Assembly: GCA_938005675.1 (NCBI GenBank)
Contig: CALKXH010000104.1
Span: 1 to 44,076, forward strand
Source of the DNA: an uncultured Anaerolineae bacterium
GTDB taxonomy: Bacteria > Chloroflexota > Anaerolineae > Aggregatilineales > UBA2796
Length of the DNA: 44,076 bases
Direction: 5' to 3'
Part shown: positions 16,487 to 24,497 of the stretch, piece after piece
Position numbering within the stretch: the first letter of the stretch is position 1
Layout of the letters: every line of letters starts with the position of its first letter
The notes under the pieces: generated by a model
The model's input: the letters and a program-made list of their open reading frames with translations, nothing else
What the model was told of the DNA's origin: nothing
The model's database searches: none
Made by a program: the position numbers and the translations under genes

Positions 16487-17905
16487 ATGTCTTTCCGCAT
16501 CGAAAAAGACTCGCTGGGCGAGCTGCAAGTCCCCGCTGACGCCTACTACGGCGTCCAGACGCAGCGCGCCGTGCAGAATTTCCCCGTCAGCGGCTTGAAG
16601 CCCTATCCCGCCTTCATCTGGTCGATGGCGGCGATCAAGCGCGCGGCGGCGAACGTCAACAGCGCCCTCGGCTTGCTCGATCAGCGCCTCGCCGACGCCA
16701 TCGATCAAGCCGCCGCCGAGATCATGGCGGGCAAGCTGCACGACCAGTTCGTGGTCGATCCGTTCCAAGCCGGCGCCGGCACCAGCCACAACATGAACAC
16801 TAACGAGGTCATCGCCGCCCGCGCCAACGAGATTCTGGGCTATCCGCTCAGCGCGCCCGCCAAAGAGAAGCCCGTCCGCTCCAACGACCACGTCAACATG
16901 GCGCAAAGCACCAACGATACCATCCCGACTGCCATCCGACTCGGCGCGCTGTGGCGCTTGAACGAGTTGGTGCAGACCCTGCGCGAGTTGCAAGAGGTCT
17001 TCCGCCAAAAAGCGGTCGAGTTCGATGACATCGTCAAGAGCGGGCGCACCCACCTGCAAGACGCCGTGCCAGTCCGCATGGGGCAGGAGTTCGGCGGCTA
17101 CGCCAAGACCATCGAGCGCAACATCGAGAAAATCCTCGTGGCAGCCGAGGGGCTGAAGCGCTTGGGCATCGGCGGCACCGCCACCGGCACGGGTCTGAAC
17201 GCCCACCCGGAGTACCACGCGCGCATGGTCAAGCGCTTGGGCGAGTTCTTGGGCATGGAGCTCTACACCAGCGACGATCTGTTCGAGAGCATGGCGAGTA
17301 TGCAGGACGCCGTCTTCTTCAGCGGCGCCCTCCGCACCGCCGCGCAGGACTTGATCCGCATCGCTAACGATATCCGCCTGCTCAGCTCTGGTCCCGCCAC
17401 GGGCTTGGATGAGATTCGGCTGCCTCCGGTGCAGCCCGGCTCCTCGATCATGCCCGGCAAGGTCAATCCGGTGCTGGCGGAGATGCTCAACATGGCGATG
17501 TTCTACGTGCTGGGTCACGATACGACCATCACTTTCGCGGCACAGGCGGGTCAGCTGCAATTGAACGTGATGATGCCGATCATCGCTCACTGCCTGTTCG
17601 AGGAGATGCACGTGATGATCGGCTCGGTGCGCGCCTTCACCGAGAAAGCGGCGCGCGGCATCACGGCGAACCGCGAAAAGGCGAGCGGCTGGCTCGCCAA
17701 GAACGCCATCCTCGCCACCGCCCTCAACCCGATCATCGGCTACGAGAAAGGCGCCGAGGTCGTCAAGAAAGCGATGGCGGAGAACAAGAGCATCATCGAT
17801 GTGGTGGTGGAGCTGGGCTACATGACGCGCGAGGCGGCTGAGAAAGCCCTCGATGCCCGCGCCATGACCTACGGCGGTCTGACCGATACGCCCGCCGCCG
17901 GCTGA
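16487..17905 (+). CDS. aspA: Aspartase/fumarase superfamily lyase, probably aspartate ammonia-lyase
   Basis: A 472-residue cytosolic lyase; the active enzyme should be a homotetramer. The superfamily signature is GSSIMPGKVNPV (SS loop with catalytic Ser). GAGTSHNMNTNEVIA and GQLQLNVMMPIIAH resemble aspartate ammonia-lyase more than fumarase C, which usually has GSGTQSNMN and GNFELNVF. NDHVNMAQSTNDTIPT is intermediate. It would convert aspartate to fumarate and ammonia; a class II fumarase role cannot be excluded. Start: ATG 16487 with AGGAG at 16471-16475; the in-frame GTG at 16475 lies inside that ribosome binding site and was rejected. A strong terminator follows. Neighbouring glutamine synthetase fits nitrogen metabolism, but the two are not in one operon. 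Confidence 0.8.
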   Translation: MSFRIEKDSLGELQVPADAYYGVQTQRAVQNFPVSGLKPYPAFIWSMAAIKRAAANVNSALGLLDQRLADAIDQAAAEIMAGKLHDQFVVDPFQAGAGTSHNMNTNEVIAARANEILGYPLSAPAKEKPVRSNDHVNMAQSTNDTIPTAIRLGALWRLNELVQTLRELQEVFRQKAVEFDDIVKSGRTHLQDAVPVRMGQEFGGYAKTIERNIEKILVAAEGLKRLGIGGTATGTGLNAHPEYHARMVKRLGEFLGMELYTSDDLFESMASMQDAVFFSGALRTAAQDLIRIANDIRLLSSGPATGLDEIRLPPVQPGSSIMPGKVNPVLAEMLNMAMFYVLGHDTTITFAAQAGQLQLNVMMPIIAHCLFEEMHVMIGSVRAFTEKAARGITANREKASGWLAKNAILATALNPIIGYEKGAEVVKKAMAENKSIIDVVVELGYMTREAAEKALDARAMTYGGLTDTPAAG

Positions 17906-17925
17906 GTCTTCAACACGCCCTCGCA

Positions 17926-17957
17926 GCGGACGGCGCTCAGGCGCCGTCCGCCTTTTT
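17926..17957 (+). terminator. Intrinsic terminator of aspA
   Basis: Perfect 11-bp stem GCGGACGGCGC / GCGCCGTCCGC with a TCAG loop, followed by CTTTTT. It abuts the stop codon of the convergent parvulin gene. Confidence 0.93.
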
Positions 17958-19474
17958 CAGGGCGTCGGAAGGGCGGTCGGGAGCGGAGTCGGCAAGCCGA
18001 AGGCTTCCTCGCTCAGGAAAGGCGCGACTTGGCGCGGCAGCGGATCGGTCGGGATGGCTGAGCGCCACCCCTCGCTGAGGGTCGTCAGATCGACGGCGAG
18101 GCGGCGCGCCTGCCACGCGCGGAAAGCCGCTTCGACCGCCTTCTCAAGCTCTTGCGGGCTGGGCAGATTGAAGCGCCGCTCCTCCACCAAGAGCAACTCG
18201 TAGCCCGCCGCCGTCTGTAGCGCGCCGTACAAGCCGTTCTCGGTCTGAGTAGCCAGCAGACGCGCCCATTCGGGCGGCAAGGCGCTCGCATCGAGCCAGC
18301 CGTAATCGCCGCCGTTGCCGGCGCTGGCGGAATCGAGCGAGTATTGGCAGGCGAGGGCGGCGAAATCCTCGCCCGCCCGCGCGCGCGCAACAATTTCCTC
18401 CGCCAACGCCCGACTCGCCACCACGATCATCGCCACCTCAGCCAGAAGCTCGCCGTCGGCGTCTCGGCGTTTCTCCCCGATCTTAAAGACGTGCCAGCCG
18501 AGCGGACTCTGTTGCGGCTCAGTGATGCTGCCCGACTCGGCGGCGAGGATGGCGGCGGGCTGCGCCAAGCCGCGCGGCAGAGTCGCCCGCGAGCGCCAAC
18601 CGAGCGCGCCGCCTGTGCCGCGCACGGCGGGATCGCGCGAATAGCGGCAAGCGACGGCGCGGAACGGCTCGCCCGCCTCGATCAGCGCCTTCGCCGCTTG
18701 CGCCTCCGCCTCAGTCGCGGCGATCAGGCGCTTGACGCGGAAACTCAGCACGGCGGGCTGCGCGGCGTTCTCGCGCCCGATGATCGGCTGCAAGATCGTC
18801 GCCATGACGAAGGTCTGCGCCACCGCCAAGACGTCCTGCTCGCTCATGCCCGAGTAGCGCACGGCTTGCTCAAGGTAGCGGGGCAGCTCGCGCTGCAGGG
18901 CGGCGCGCGGGTCGGACTCCAACTGCAGGTTGAAGCGCCGAATCCAGTAGCCGTCCACATCTTCCTGCGGGAGGCTCAAGCCGCGCGCCGCGAACTCAGC
19001 GCGGATGACCGCCTCGCGCAGCAGGATATCGTAGACCTGATAGCCGAAGTTGGTCGAGTCGGCGAGGGTGTTGAAGATGGCGGCGATGCGCTCGGCGGCG
19101 CGATTCTCGACGGCTTGGGTGAAGTTGATCGCCTCCAAGCCGACGATCTCGATGATGCGGCGCGCCTCATCGAGGGCGGCGAAGCGCTCGTAGCGCACGC
19201 GGGCGCGGAAGGCGCCGAGGGTGAGCGTCCAAGCGCCGACGCGGGCGATGGGCTGATCGAGATCGAGGGCGGCGGGGTCGGTTGGGCGGAGGTAGGGCGT
19301 GCTGGTGGGCGTGGGCGTGCGCGTCGGGCCACTGGGCGTGGCGGAGGGGCGCGCTTGGGCGGTCAGGGTTTGTTCGCCGCGCAAGTCTTGGATGACTTCG
19401 GGCGTGATCGGGACGCCGCAGCCGCTCAGGAGCAGGGCGGCTACGGCGAGGCAGATGGTCAGCAGATATGTCAT
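17957..19474 (-). CDS. Lipoprotein with two parvulin-type peptidyl-prolyl isomerase domains
   Basis: A 505-residue exported foldase of the SurA/PrsA type. The signal peptide ends in lipobox LLSGC (Cys19). A Thr/Pro-rich linker runs to about residue 60, then a SurA_N-like helical region (about 75-235). Two PpiC-like domains follow, near 238-335 (CRYSRDPAVRGTGGALGWRS, PLGWHVFKIGEKR) and 340-430 (CQYSLDSASAGNGGDYGWLD, TAAGYELLLVEERR). The tail is again Pro/Thr-rich. It should help proteins fold outside the membrane. Its start overlaps the stop of the DUF5667 gene by four bases, so the two are made together. Confidence 0.88.
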   Translation of the reverse strand: MTYLLTICLAVAALLLSGCGVPITPEVIQDLRGEQTLTAQARPSATPSGPTRTPTPTSTPYLRPTDPAALDLDQPIARVGAWTLTLGAFRARVRYERFAALDEARRIIEIVGLEAINFTQAVENRAAERIAAIFNTLADSTNFGYQVYDILLREAVIRAEFAARGLSLPQEDVDGYWIRRFNLQLESDPRAALQRELPRYLEQAVRYSGMSEQDVLAVAQTFVMATILQPIIGRENAAQPAVLSFRVKRLIAATEAEAQAAKALIEAGEPFRAVACRYSRDPAVRGTGGALGWRSRATLPRGLAQPAAILAAESGSITEPQQSPLGWHVFKIGEKRRDADGELLAEVAMIVVASRALAEEIVARARAGEDFAALACQYSLDSASAGNGGDYGWLDASALPPEWARLLATQTENGLYGALQTAAGYELLLVEERRFNLPSPQELEKAVEAAFRAWQARRLAVDLTTLSEGWRSAIPTDPLPRQVAPFLSEEAFGLPTPLPTALPTP

Positions 19475-20814
19475 GAAGAACTCGGCGTTTCGACGGGCGG
19501 CTCTAAATCGCCCGAAGGCGTGATGGTCAGCTCTAGGCTCGGCGTGGGCGTCGGCGAGGGCGTGTAAGTTGCACAGGGCGTGGGCGTGAAGGTCGGCAAG
19601 GGCGTGCCCTGCTCGTCAAAGCGCAGCGGCGGCGGCAGCGCAAGCGGGTCGCAAGGCGGCAGCGTCGGCGTCTCAGTGGGCGTCTCGGTCGGCGTGGGCG
19701 TGAGAGTCTCGGTGGGCGTCTCGGTCGGCGTCGGCGTGGGCGACTGAGTCGGCGTGAATGTGGCGGTCGGTGTGGCAGTCGGGCTGGGCGTGCCGATGCT
19801 GGTCGGTCTGGGCGTGTCGGTCGGCAGGACGGGCGGCAAGACGAAAGGCGTCGCGGTGGGCGGGAGCGTGGGCAAAGGCGAGACGAGCGGCGGCGCAGCC
19901 GTCGGCAAGATGGCGGTGGGCGTGCGCGTCGGCGTCAGACTGGGCGTGGCGCTGGGCGGCTGCGTGGGCAAGGTGATGATGACCATCAAGACGGTGGCGC
20001 TGGGCATCGGCGTAGGGGTGCGAGTCGGACTGAGCGTAGGCGTGCTAGTGAGCGTTGGGCTGGGCGTGGCGGTCAGAGTGGGCGATGAAGTTGGCGTTGA
20101 GGTGGGCGTGGCGCTGGCTTGCGCGGCGACGCTATCCTCGGGCGTGGCTGTGGAGGTGGGCAGCAACGCTCCTGCGAGGCGCAGGGCGCGCGCGCTGTTG
20201 GCGGGCTGCAAGCGCGCCAACAACTCAAGCGTCTCAATGCCGCGCGCGCGCAGCGAATCGCGCTCAGCGCCGTTGGGGAGGGCATCTAGGGCGCGCTGCA
20301 GGCTGGCGAAGGCATCCTCAAGGGCAGCCTCAGAGACGGCGCTGCCCTGCACAGCCAGCTGCTCCAGCTCGCGCAGGCGCTCGCGGGCGTGCGCGGCGAG
20401 CAGACGCGGCGAGCTGCCCTCCAGCACGAGGGCGAGGCGCTCCACAGCGCGCTTCACGCCGTAGAGCGGCTCATTGGGCAGGCTGGCGGAAGAGCCGACC
20501 GCCAAGAGCGTCATGATGCCGAAAACAAACGTGATCGTGGCTACCGCCGCCAGAGCGCGCGGCAGCCAGCGCTTGGGCGGCGAGACTCGCAAAGCGTAAG
20601 CGGCGCGCAGACGGCGCTCCAGCGCGGCGCGCGCCTCGGCGTTCAGCTCCTCAGCGCCTAGCGTCCGCAGCGCCAACGCCGAGCGCAACAATGCGCCAAG
20701 CGCCTTGAACTCAGGGTAGCGCCTGACGCATTCCTCAATCGAGGTTTCGCCGCGCTGCACAGCGCGCAGGCATACCTCTAGGATTTCTTGTGGATCAGTC
20801 AGCCGTTGCGGCAT
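19471..20814 (-). CDS. DUF5667 membrane protein with long Thr/Pro-rich tail
   Basis: A 447-residue protein in three parts. Residues 1-80 are helical, with LRAVQRGETSIEECVRRYPE, a pattern known from proteins encoded beside ECF sigma factors. One membrane helix spans about residues 86-109. The DUF5667 signature LPNEPLYGVKRAVERLALVLE-like region (112-132) and helices follow to about 215. From about 218 to the end it is almost only Thr, Pro, Ser and short hydrophobics, which suggests an extended wall- or glycan-crossing stalk that may be glycosylated. No sigma-factor gene is adjacent. A -10-like TAAAAT lies on the minus strand at 20851-20846. It overlaps the parvulin lipoprotein gene by four bases. 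Function unknown. Confidence 0.75.
   Translation of the reverse strand: MPQRLTDPQEILEVCLRAVQRGETSIEECVRRYPEFKALGALLRSALALRTLGAEELNAEARAALERRLRAAYALRVSPPKRWLPRALAAVATITFVFGIMTLLAVGSSASLPNEPLYGVKRAVERLALVLEGSSPRLLAAHARERLRELEQLAVQGSAVSEAALEDAFASLQRALDALPNGAERDSLRARGIETLELLARLQPANSARALRLAGALLPTSTATPEDSVAAQASATPTSTPTSSPTLTATPSPTLTSTPTLSPTRTPTPMPSATVLMVIITLPTQPPSATPSLTPTRTPTAILPTAAPPLVSPLPTLPPTATPFVLPPVLPTDTPRPTSIGTPSPTATPTATFTPTQSPTPTPTETPTETLTPTPTETPTETPTLPPCDPLALPPPLRFDEQGTPLPTFTPTPCATYTPSPTPTPSLELTITPSGDLEPPVETPSSS
19495..20160 (-). repeat. Degenerate repeat coding for the Thr/Pro stalk
   Basis: About 660 bases of imperfect short repeats built from ACxCCGAC-like units on the minus strand, encoding the TPT/SPT tail of the DUF5667 protein. 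Compositionally biased and prone to slippage or misassembly. Confidence 0.6.
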
Positions 20815-20880
20815 GGTCAGTATCTTTTGTGATCCTTCGCTGCCAATTTTACCGCACGACTGACCCGAAAGAGACGTTTT

Positions 20881-21969
20881 TCACTCAGACGGCTTGCACG
20901 GGCGCGGCGCGAGCGCGGTCTCGACGATCACGCGGCACTGCATCACGTCTTCCTCCGCCTGCGCCACTATCGCCTTGACCGAAGCCGGCGTGATGCGCTC
21001 GTAGTACTCGTTCTTCGCCAAGCCGATGGCGCCCTCCGCGATGCCGACGATTTCGGTCTCGCCGAAAGGCAGCTGGTCTTCGAGCAGCAAGCCGATGGCG
21101 CGATAGAGCGCCCCGCCCACGTTCTTGATCATCGAAGTCAGCACGACCTCCGCCGCCGCGGGGTCGCTATCCTTGAGCAGCAGCCACTGGTCGGAGTCGA
21201 CGCCGATGAAGTACTTGCCGCGCTGCTGCGCCGCTTGGATCATGCCCAAGCCGGAGCCGCCCGCCACGCTGAAGGTGAAATCGGCGCCCTGATCGTACAT
21301 GGCGAGGGCGATCTCCAGCCCTTTGGCGAGATCGAAGAAGGGACGCTCGCCGCCGATGTACTGAGTCAGCACGGTCATCTCCGGGATGACCGACTTAGCC
21401 CCTTGCGCGTAGCCGACGATGAAATCGTTGATGACGGGGATATCCAAGCCGCCGACCGCCCCGATGATGTTCTTGCCGCTCAGATTGGGCAGGGCGTTCT
21501 CTTTCATCATGGCGGCGGCGTAGACCCCGGCGAGGTAAGCGCCCTCATTTTGGGCGTAGATCACGTTGTAGACGTTGGCGCAGGTGCAGCGCGTGAAGTC
21601 AATCGGCTCATCGTGGAAGATGAACTTCTTGTCCGGGTATAGATCGGCGCGCGCCATCAGGTAATCCGCCACCAGCGAGCCGCCCAAGATCAGCACGTCG
21701 TAGGCATCGGTATCCGCCATGGCGTCGTCGATGCCCGGCTCCCAGCGGGCTTGATCCTCGCCCAACTCGATCACCTTCAAGCTGATGCCGAAGTCGGTTA
21801 CGGCGCGCTCCAAGCCCTCCTGCGCCGAATCGAAGAAGGAGCGGTCGCCCAGCGTGCCGTTGACAATGTGCGTGACGCGCAAGATCGGCTGCGCCGCCGT
21901 CGGTTGCTGGACGATCAGCGCCGCCATCAGCAGGGCGGCAATCACCACGATTCGTATCAAACGAAGCAT
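20881..21969 (-). CDS. BMP-family substrate-binding protein (nucleoside-type ABC importer)
   Basis: A 362-residue binding protein of the basic membrane protein family (PF02608 type, like Med/PnrA), which usually feeds purine nucleosides to an ABC importer. Family features include VNGTLGDRSFFDSAQEGLER near residue 36, DVLILGGSLVADYL, NEGAYLAGVYAA, GAVGGLDIPVINDFIVGYAQ and FIGVDSDQWLL. It has an ordinary signal peptide ending PTAAQP with no lipobox Cys, unlike most BMP proteins of single-membrane bacteria. AAGGTGGTGAAAA gives a strong ribosome binding site. No permease or ATPase gene is in the window. The DUF5667 gene starts 66 bases downstream and probably has its own promoter. Confidence 0.88.
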   Translation of the reverse strand: MLRLIRIVVIAALLMAALIVQQPTAAQPILRVTHIVNGTLGDRSFFDSAQEGLERAVTDFGISLKVIELGEDQARWEPGIDDAMADTDAYDVLILGGSLVADYLMARADLYPDKKFIFHDEPIDFTRCTCANVYNVIYAQNEGAYLAGVYAAAMMKENALPNLSGKNIIGAVGGLDIPVINDFIVGYAQGAKSVIPEMTVLTQYIGGERPFFDLAKGLEIALAMYDQGADFTFSVAGGSGLGMIQAAQQRGKYFIGVDSDQWLLLKDSDPAAAEVVLTSMIKNVGGALYRAIGLLLEDQLPFGETEIVGIAEGAIGLAKNEYYERITPASVKAIVAQAEEDVMQCRVIVETALAPRPCKPSE

Positions 21970-22091
21970 TTTTCACCACCTTTTTTAGTGCCGAACTTCA
22001 CAAGACTCTAGCAGATTGGGGCGCCTTTGAGCAAGGCTGAGCGATCTGTGAGCGCTGGGCGCTCTTTCTGCCGCATTGTGCGCGAATCCTG

Positions 22092-22097
22092 TATAAT
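22092..22097 (+). promoter_or_regulatory. TATAAT -10 element before the site-2 protease gene
   Basis: TATAAT at 22092-22097, about 55 bases before ATG 22152; no convincing -35. The rest of the 182-base divergent gap (21970-22151) shows nothing else clear. Confidence 0.4.
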
Positions 22098-22151
22098 TAG
22101 GGCAGATTTCTGAGTGAAGCGCGCCATCTTGGGCGCTGAAGCAAGGTTGGC

Positions 22152-23561
22152 ATGGATTTTCTACTGGCTGTTCTCTCGTTTGTGATCGTCCTCACGCCGC
22201 TGATCCTGATCCACGAGTGGGGGCATTTCATCGCTTGCCGTCTGACGGGCGTGACCGTGCTGGAGTTCGGTTTGGGCTTCCCGCCGCGCGCCGCCAAGCT
22301 CTTCGAGCGCAACGGCACCGAGTTCACCCTGAACTGGCTGCCGCTGGGCGGCTTCGTCCGTCCGCTGGGCGAGGACTTCGTGCGCCCCGTCGGCGAGGAG
22401 GCGACCGAGCGGGATCGGCAAGCCTACCGCAAGTACCAAGAGGAATTGGCAGCGCTGAGCAAGAAAGTGCCGAAGCTCAAGTCGGTGGCGGAGGCGACGC
22501 CCCTGCAGCGCTTGTTCTTCCTCGCAGCCGGCTCCGGCATGAACGTGGTGGCGGCGCTGGTGCTGCTGATCCTCGCCGCGACCATCAGCTTGCCGCCTGT
22601 GGTGCTGGCGGCGGCGCCCAACTCGCCCGCGGCGGTCGGCGGCGTGCAGATGGGCGACGTGATCACGGCGGTCAACGGCGTCTCGGTCAGCAGCGCGGCG
22701 CAGATCGCGGCGCAGATCGAGGCGCATCGCAACTCGGATCGGCGCGATCAGCCCATCACGCTGACCGTTCAGCGCGATGGGCAGTCGCTTGAGGTCACTT
22801 TGGGCGAACAGACGGGCAGATTCCCCAACCAAGCCGTGCTGATCACGAATATCATGCGCGGCACGCCCGCCGACGGCATCTTCCTGCCCGATGACATCAT
22901 CCTGAGCGTGGACGGCAGAGTGCGCACCCCGCAATCGATTGTCGAATACGTGCGGCAGCGCGGCGGCGAGACGGTCACTTTCGTGGTGCAGCGCGGCAAC
23001 GAACGCCTGACGCTAGAGGTCGTGCCGCGCCGCGATGTAGCGCCCGGCGAGCCCGCCGTCGGCATTGGGCTGCGCGCGCTGGAGTTCGATCTGCTCACCG
23101 GTCTCGCCCTTGAGGATCGAGCCGATGGCAAGCCACTGCCTGAGGCGGTCGTGGCGGGCTTCGAGCGGACGGGCTTCATCTTAGGGCAGCTGATTCGCTT
23201 CCCTGTCGACCTGATCCGCGGCGCCCTGACCCTCGAAGAGGCGCGTCCGGTCAGCGTGGTCGGCATTTCGCAGCTGGGCGGGCAGGTCGTCAGCGCTTCG
23301 GTCGAGGATCGCTCGCCCTTGCGCCTGATCAACTTCGCGGCGCTGATCAGCCTCGCCTTGGGCTTCACCAACTTGCTGCCCATCCCCGGTCTGGATGGCG
23401 GGCGCATCCTGTTCGTGCTGATCGAGATGGTGCGCCGCAAGCCGATCGCCCCTGAGCGCGAGGGCTTCATTCACATGCTTGGGCTGATGTTCATTCTTGG
23501 GCTATTCCTCCTGCTCGTCTTCAACGATATCGTCAATCCAATTGGGCAGGTCATCCGCTAG
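22152..23561 (+). CDS. rseP: Site-2-type membrane zinc metalloprotease (RseP family)
   Basis: A 469-residue intramembrane protease of family M50B. Zinc ligands are in the first membrane helix: HEWGH (His21, Glu22, His25). The third ligand motif near the C-terminus is LLPIPGLDGGRIL. Two PDZ domains lie between, near residues 155-230 (AAVGGVQMGDVITAVNG) and 235-300 (FLPDDIILSVDGRVRTPQ). The hydrophobic segment VVAALVLLILAATISL precedes the PDZ domains, and LMFILGLFLLLVFNDI ends the protein. It cleaves membrane-anchored anti-sigma factors or leftover signal peptides in other bacteria; the target here is unknown. The HEAT-repeat gene follows after 18 bases and is probably co-transcribed. Confidence 0.93.
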   Translation: MDFLLAVLSFVIVLTPLILIHEWGHFIACRLTGVTVLEFGLGFPPRAAKLFERNGTEFTLNWLPLGGFVRPLGEDFVRPVGEEATERDRQAYRKYQEELAALSKKVPKLKSVAEATPLQRLFFLAAGSGMNVVAALVLLILAATISLPPVVLAAAPNSPAAVGGVQMGDVITAVNGVSVSSAAQIAAQIEAHRNSDRRDQPITLTVQRDGQSLEVTLGEQTGRFPNQAVLITNIMRGTPADGIFLPDDIILSVDGRVRTPQSIVEYVRQRGGETVTFVVQRGNERLTLEVVPRRDVAPGEPAVGIGLRALEFDLLTGLALEDRADGKPLPEAVVAGFERTGFILGQLIRFPVDLIRGALTLEEARPVSVVGISQLGGQVVSASVEDRSPLRLINFAALISLALGFTNLLPIPGLDGGRILFVLIEMVRRKPIAPEREGFIHMLGLMFILGLFLLLVFNDIVNPIGQVIR

Positions 23562-23579
23562 GAGCGCGGAGAGTCACAC

Positions 23580-24497
23580 ATGGCGATCAAATTTGAGGAT
23601 GTTTTACGCAGCCTGATCAGCGAGGAGACGCCCGTGACGCGCAGCATGGTGCGCCGCCTCTCCAACTTGGGCGCCGCTGAAGAGCAAGCCTTGATCAAGG
23701 TGTGGGGCAGCATCCCCGTCGCACGACGGCATCAGGTGCTGCGCGAGATTGCCACGCTCAGCGAAGCCGACTTCGATACCGATTTCTGCGCTGTCACGTA
23801 CCTCGCCCTGACCGACCTGCACGACAACCTGCGCGAGGCGGCTATCGAGGCGGCGTGGCTCGATGAGTCGGTCGAGATGCTCAACCGCCTCTTGCCGATG
23901 GCGAGCGTCGATCCCTCGCCCAGCGTGCGCGCTGCCGCCGTCGGCGCGCTAGGGCGCTTCATCCTACAGGCGGAGCTGGGCAAATTCAGCCCGATGCAAG
24001 CCCGCCAAGCCGAGCGCGTCGCCGTCAAGCTCTACAACAATCGTCAAGAGGATATCCGCGTGCGCTGCCGCGCCTTGGAGGCAATCGCCAACAGCAGCCG
24101 CGCCGAGGTCGTCGGCATGATCGAGGAATCCTACCAAGATGGCGACCCGCGCCTGCGCGCCGCCGCCCTCTACGCCATGGGCAAGACCTGCGACGAGCGC
24201 TGGGGGCGCTTCGTGCTGCGCGAGCTCGCCAGCGACGATCCCGCCATCCGCTTCGAGGCGATCCGCGCCGCCGGCGAGCTGGGACTCGAAGAAGCCGTCC
24301 CGCAGATCGGCAAGCTGGTCATCGATGCCGACCGCCAAACCCTCGAAATGGCGATCTGGGCGCTGGGCGAGATCGGCAGCGGCGAGTCGCGGCGCATTTT
24401 GGATCATCTCTTCAAATACGCCGAAGAGATCGAGGACGACCGCCTGATCGAACAGATTGAGGACGCCCTCGCCAGCGCCAGCCTATTCGATCTCTAG
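23580..24497 (+). CDS. HEAT-repeat protein
   Basis: A 305-residue all-helical protein made of HEAT/PBS-lyase-like repeats from about residue 60 onward. Repeats are visible as DPSPSVRAAAVGALGRFIL, DGDPRLRAAALYAMGKT, SDDPAIRFEAIRAAGELG and ADRQTLEMAIWALGEIGSGE. The N-terminus carries no signal peptide, so it is cytosolic. Repeats of this kind make protein-protein contacts; no enzyme motif is seen. A conserved position next to the site-2 protease would suggest it works with it, but this cannot be judged here. GGAGCG upstream supports ATG 23580. The stop overlaps that of the convergent glycosyltransferase within CTAG at 24494-24497. Confidence 0.85.
   Translation: MAIKFEDVLRSLISEETPVTRSMVRRLSNLGAAEEQALIKVWGSIPVARRHQVLREIATLSEADFDTDFCAVTYLALTDLHDNLREAAIEAAWLDESVEMLNRLLPMASVDPSPSVRAAAVGALGRFILQAELGKFSPMQARQAERVAVKLYNNRQEDIRVRCRALEAIANSSRAEVVGMIEESYQDGDPRLRAAALYAMGKTCDERWGRFVLRELASDDPAIRFEAIRAAGELGLEEAVPQIGKLVIDADRQTLEMAIWALGEIGSGESRRILDHLFKYAEEIEDDRLIEQIEDALASASLFDL

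Noticed and set aside
16460..17611. Long open frame on the minus strand opposite the aspartase/fumarase gene
   Set aside because: It mirrors a clear enzyme gene, has His/Gly/Asp/Val-biased composition and no family similarity; high GC keeps antisense frames open.
16487..17905. Class II fumarase as the primary name
   Set aside because: The GQLQLNVM and GAGTSHNMN stretches fit aspartate ammonia-lyase better, though fumarase is not excluded.
19495..20160. CRISPR-like or minisatellite array
   Set aside because: The periodicity is that of Thr/Pro codons inside one reading frame, without constant repeats or unique spacers.
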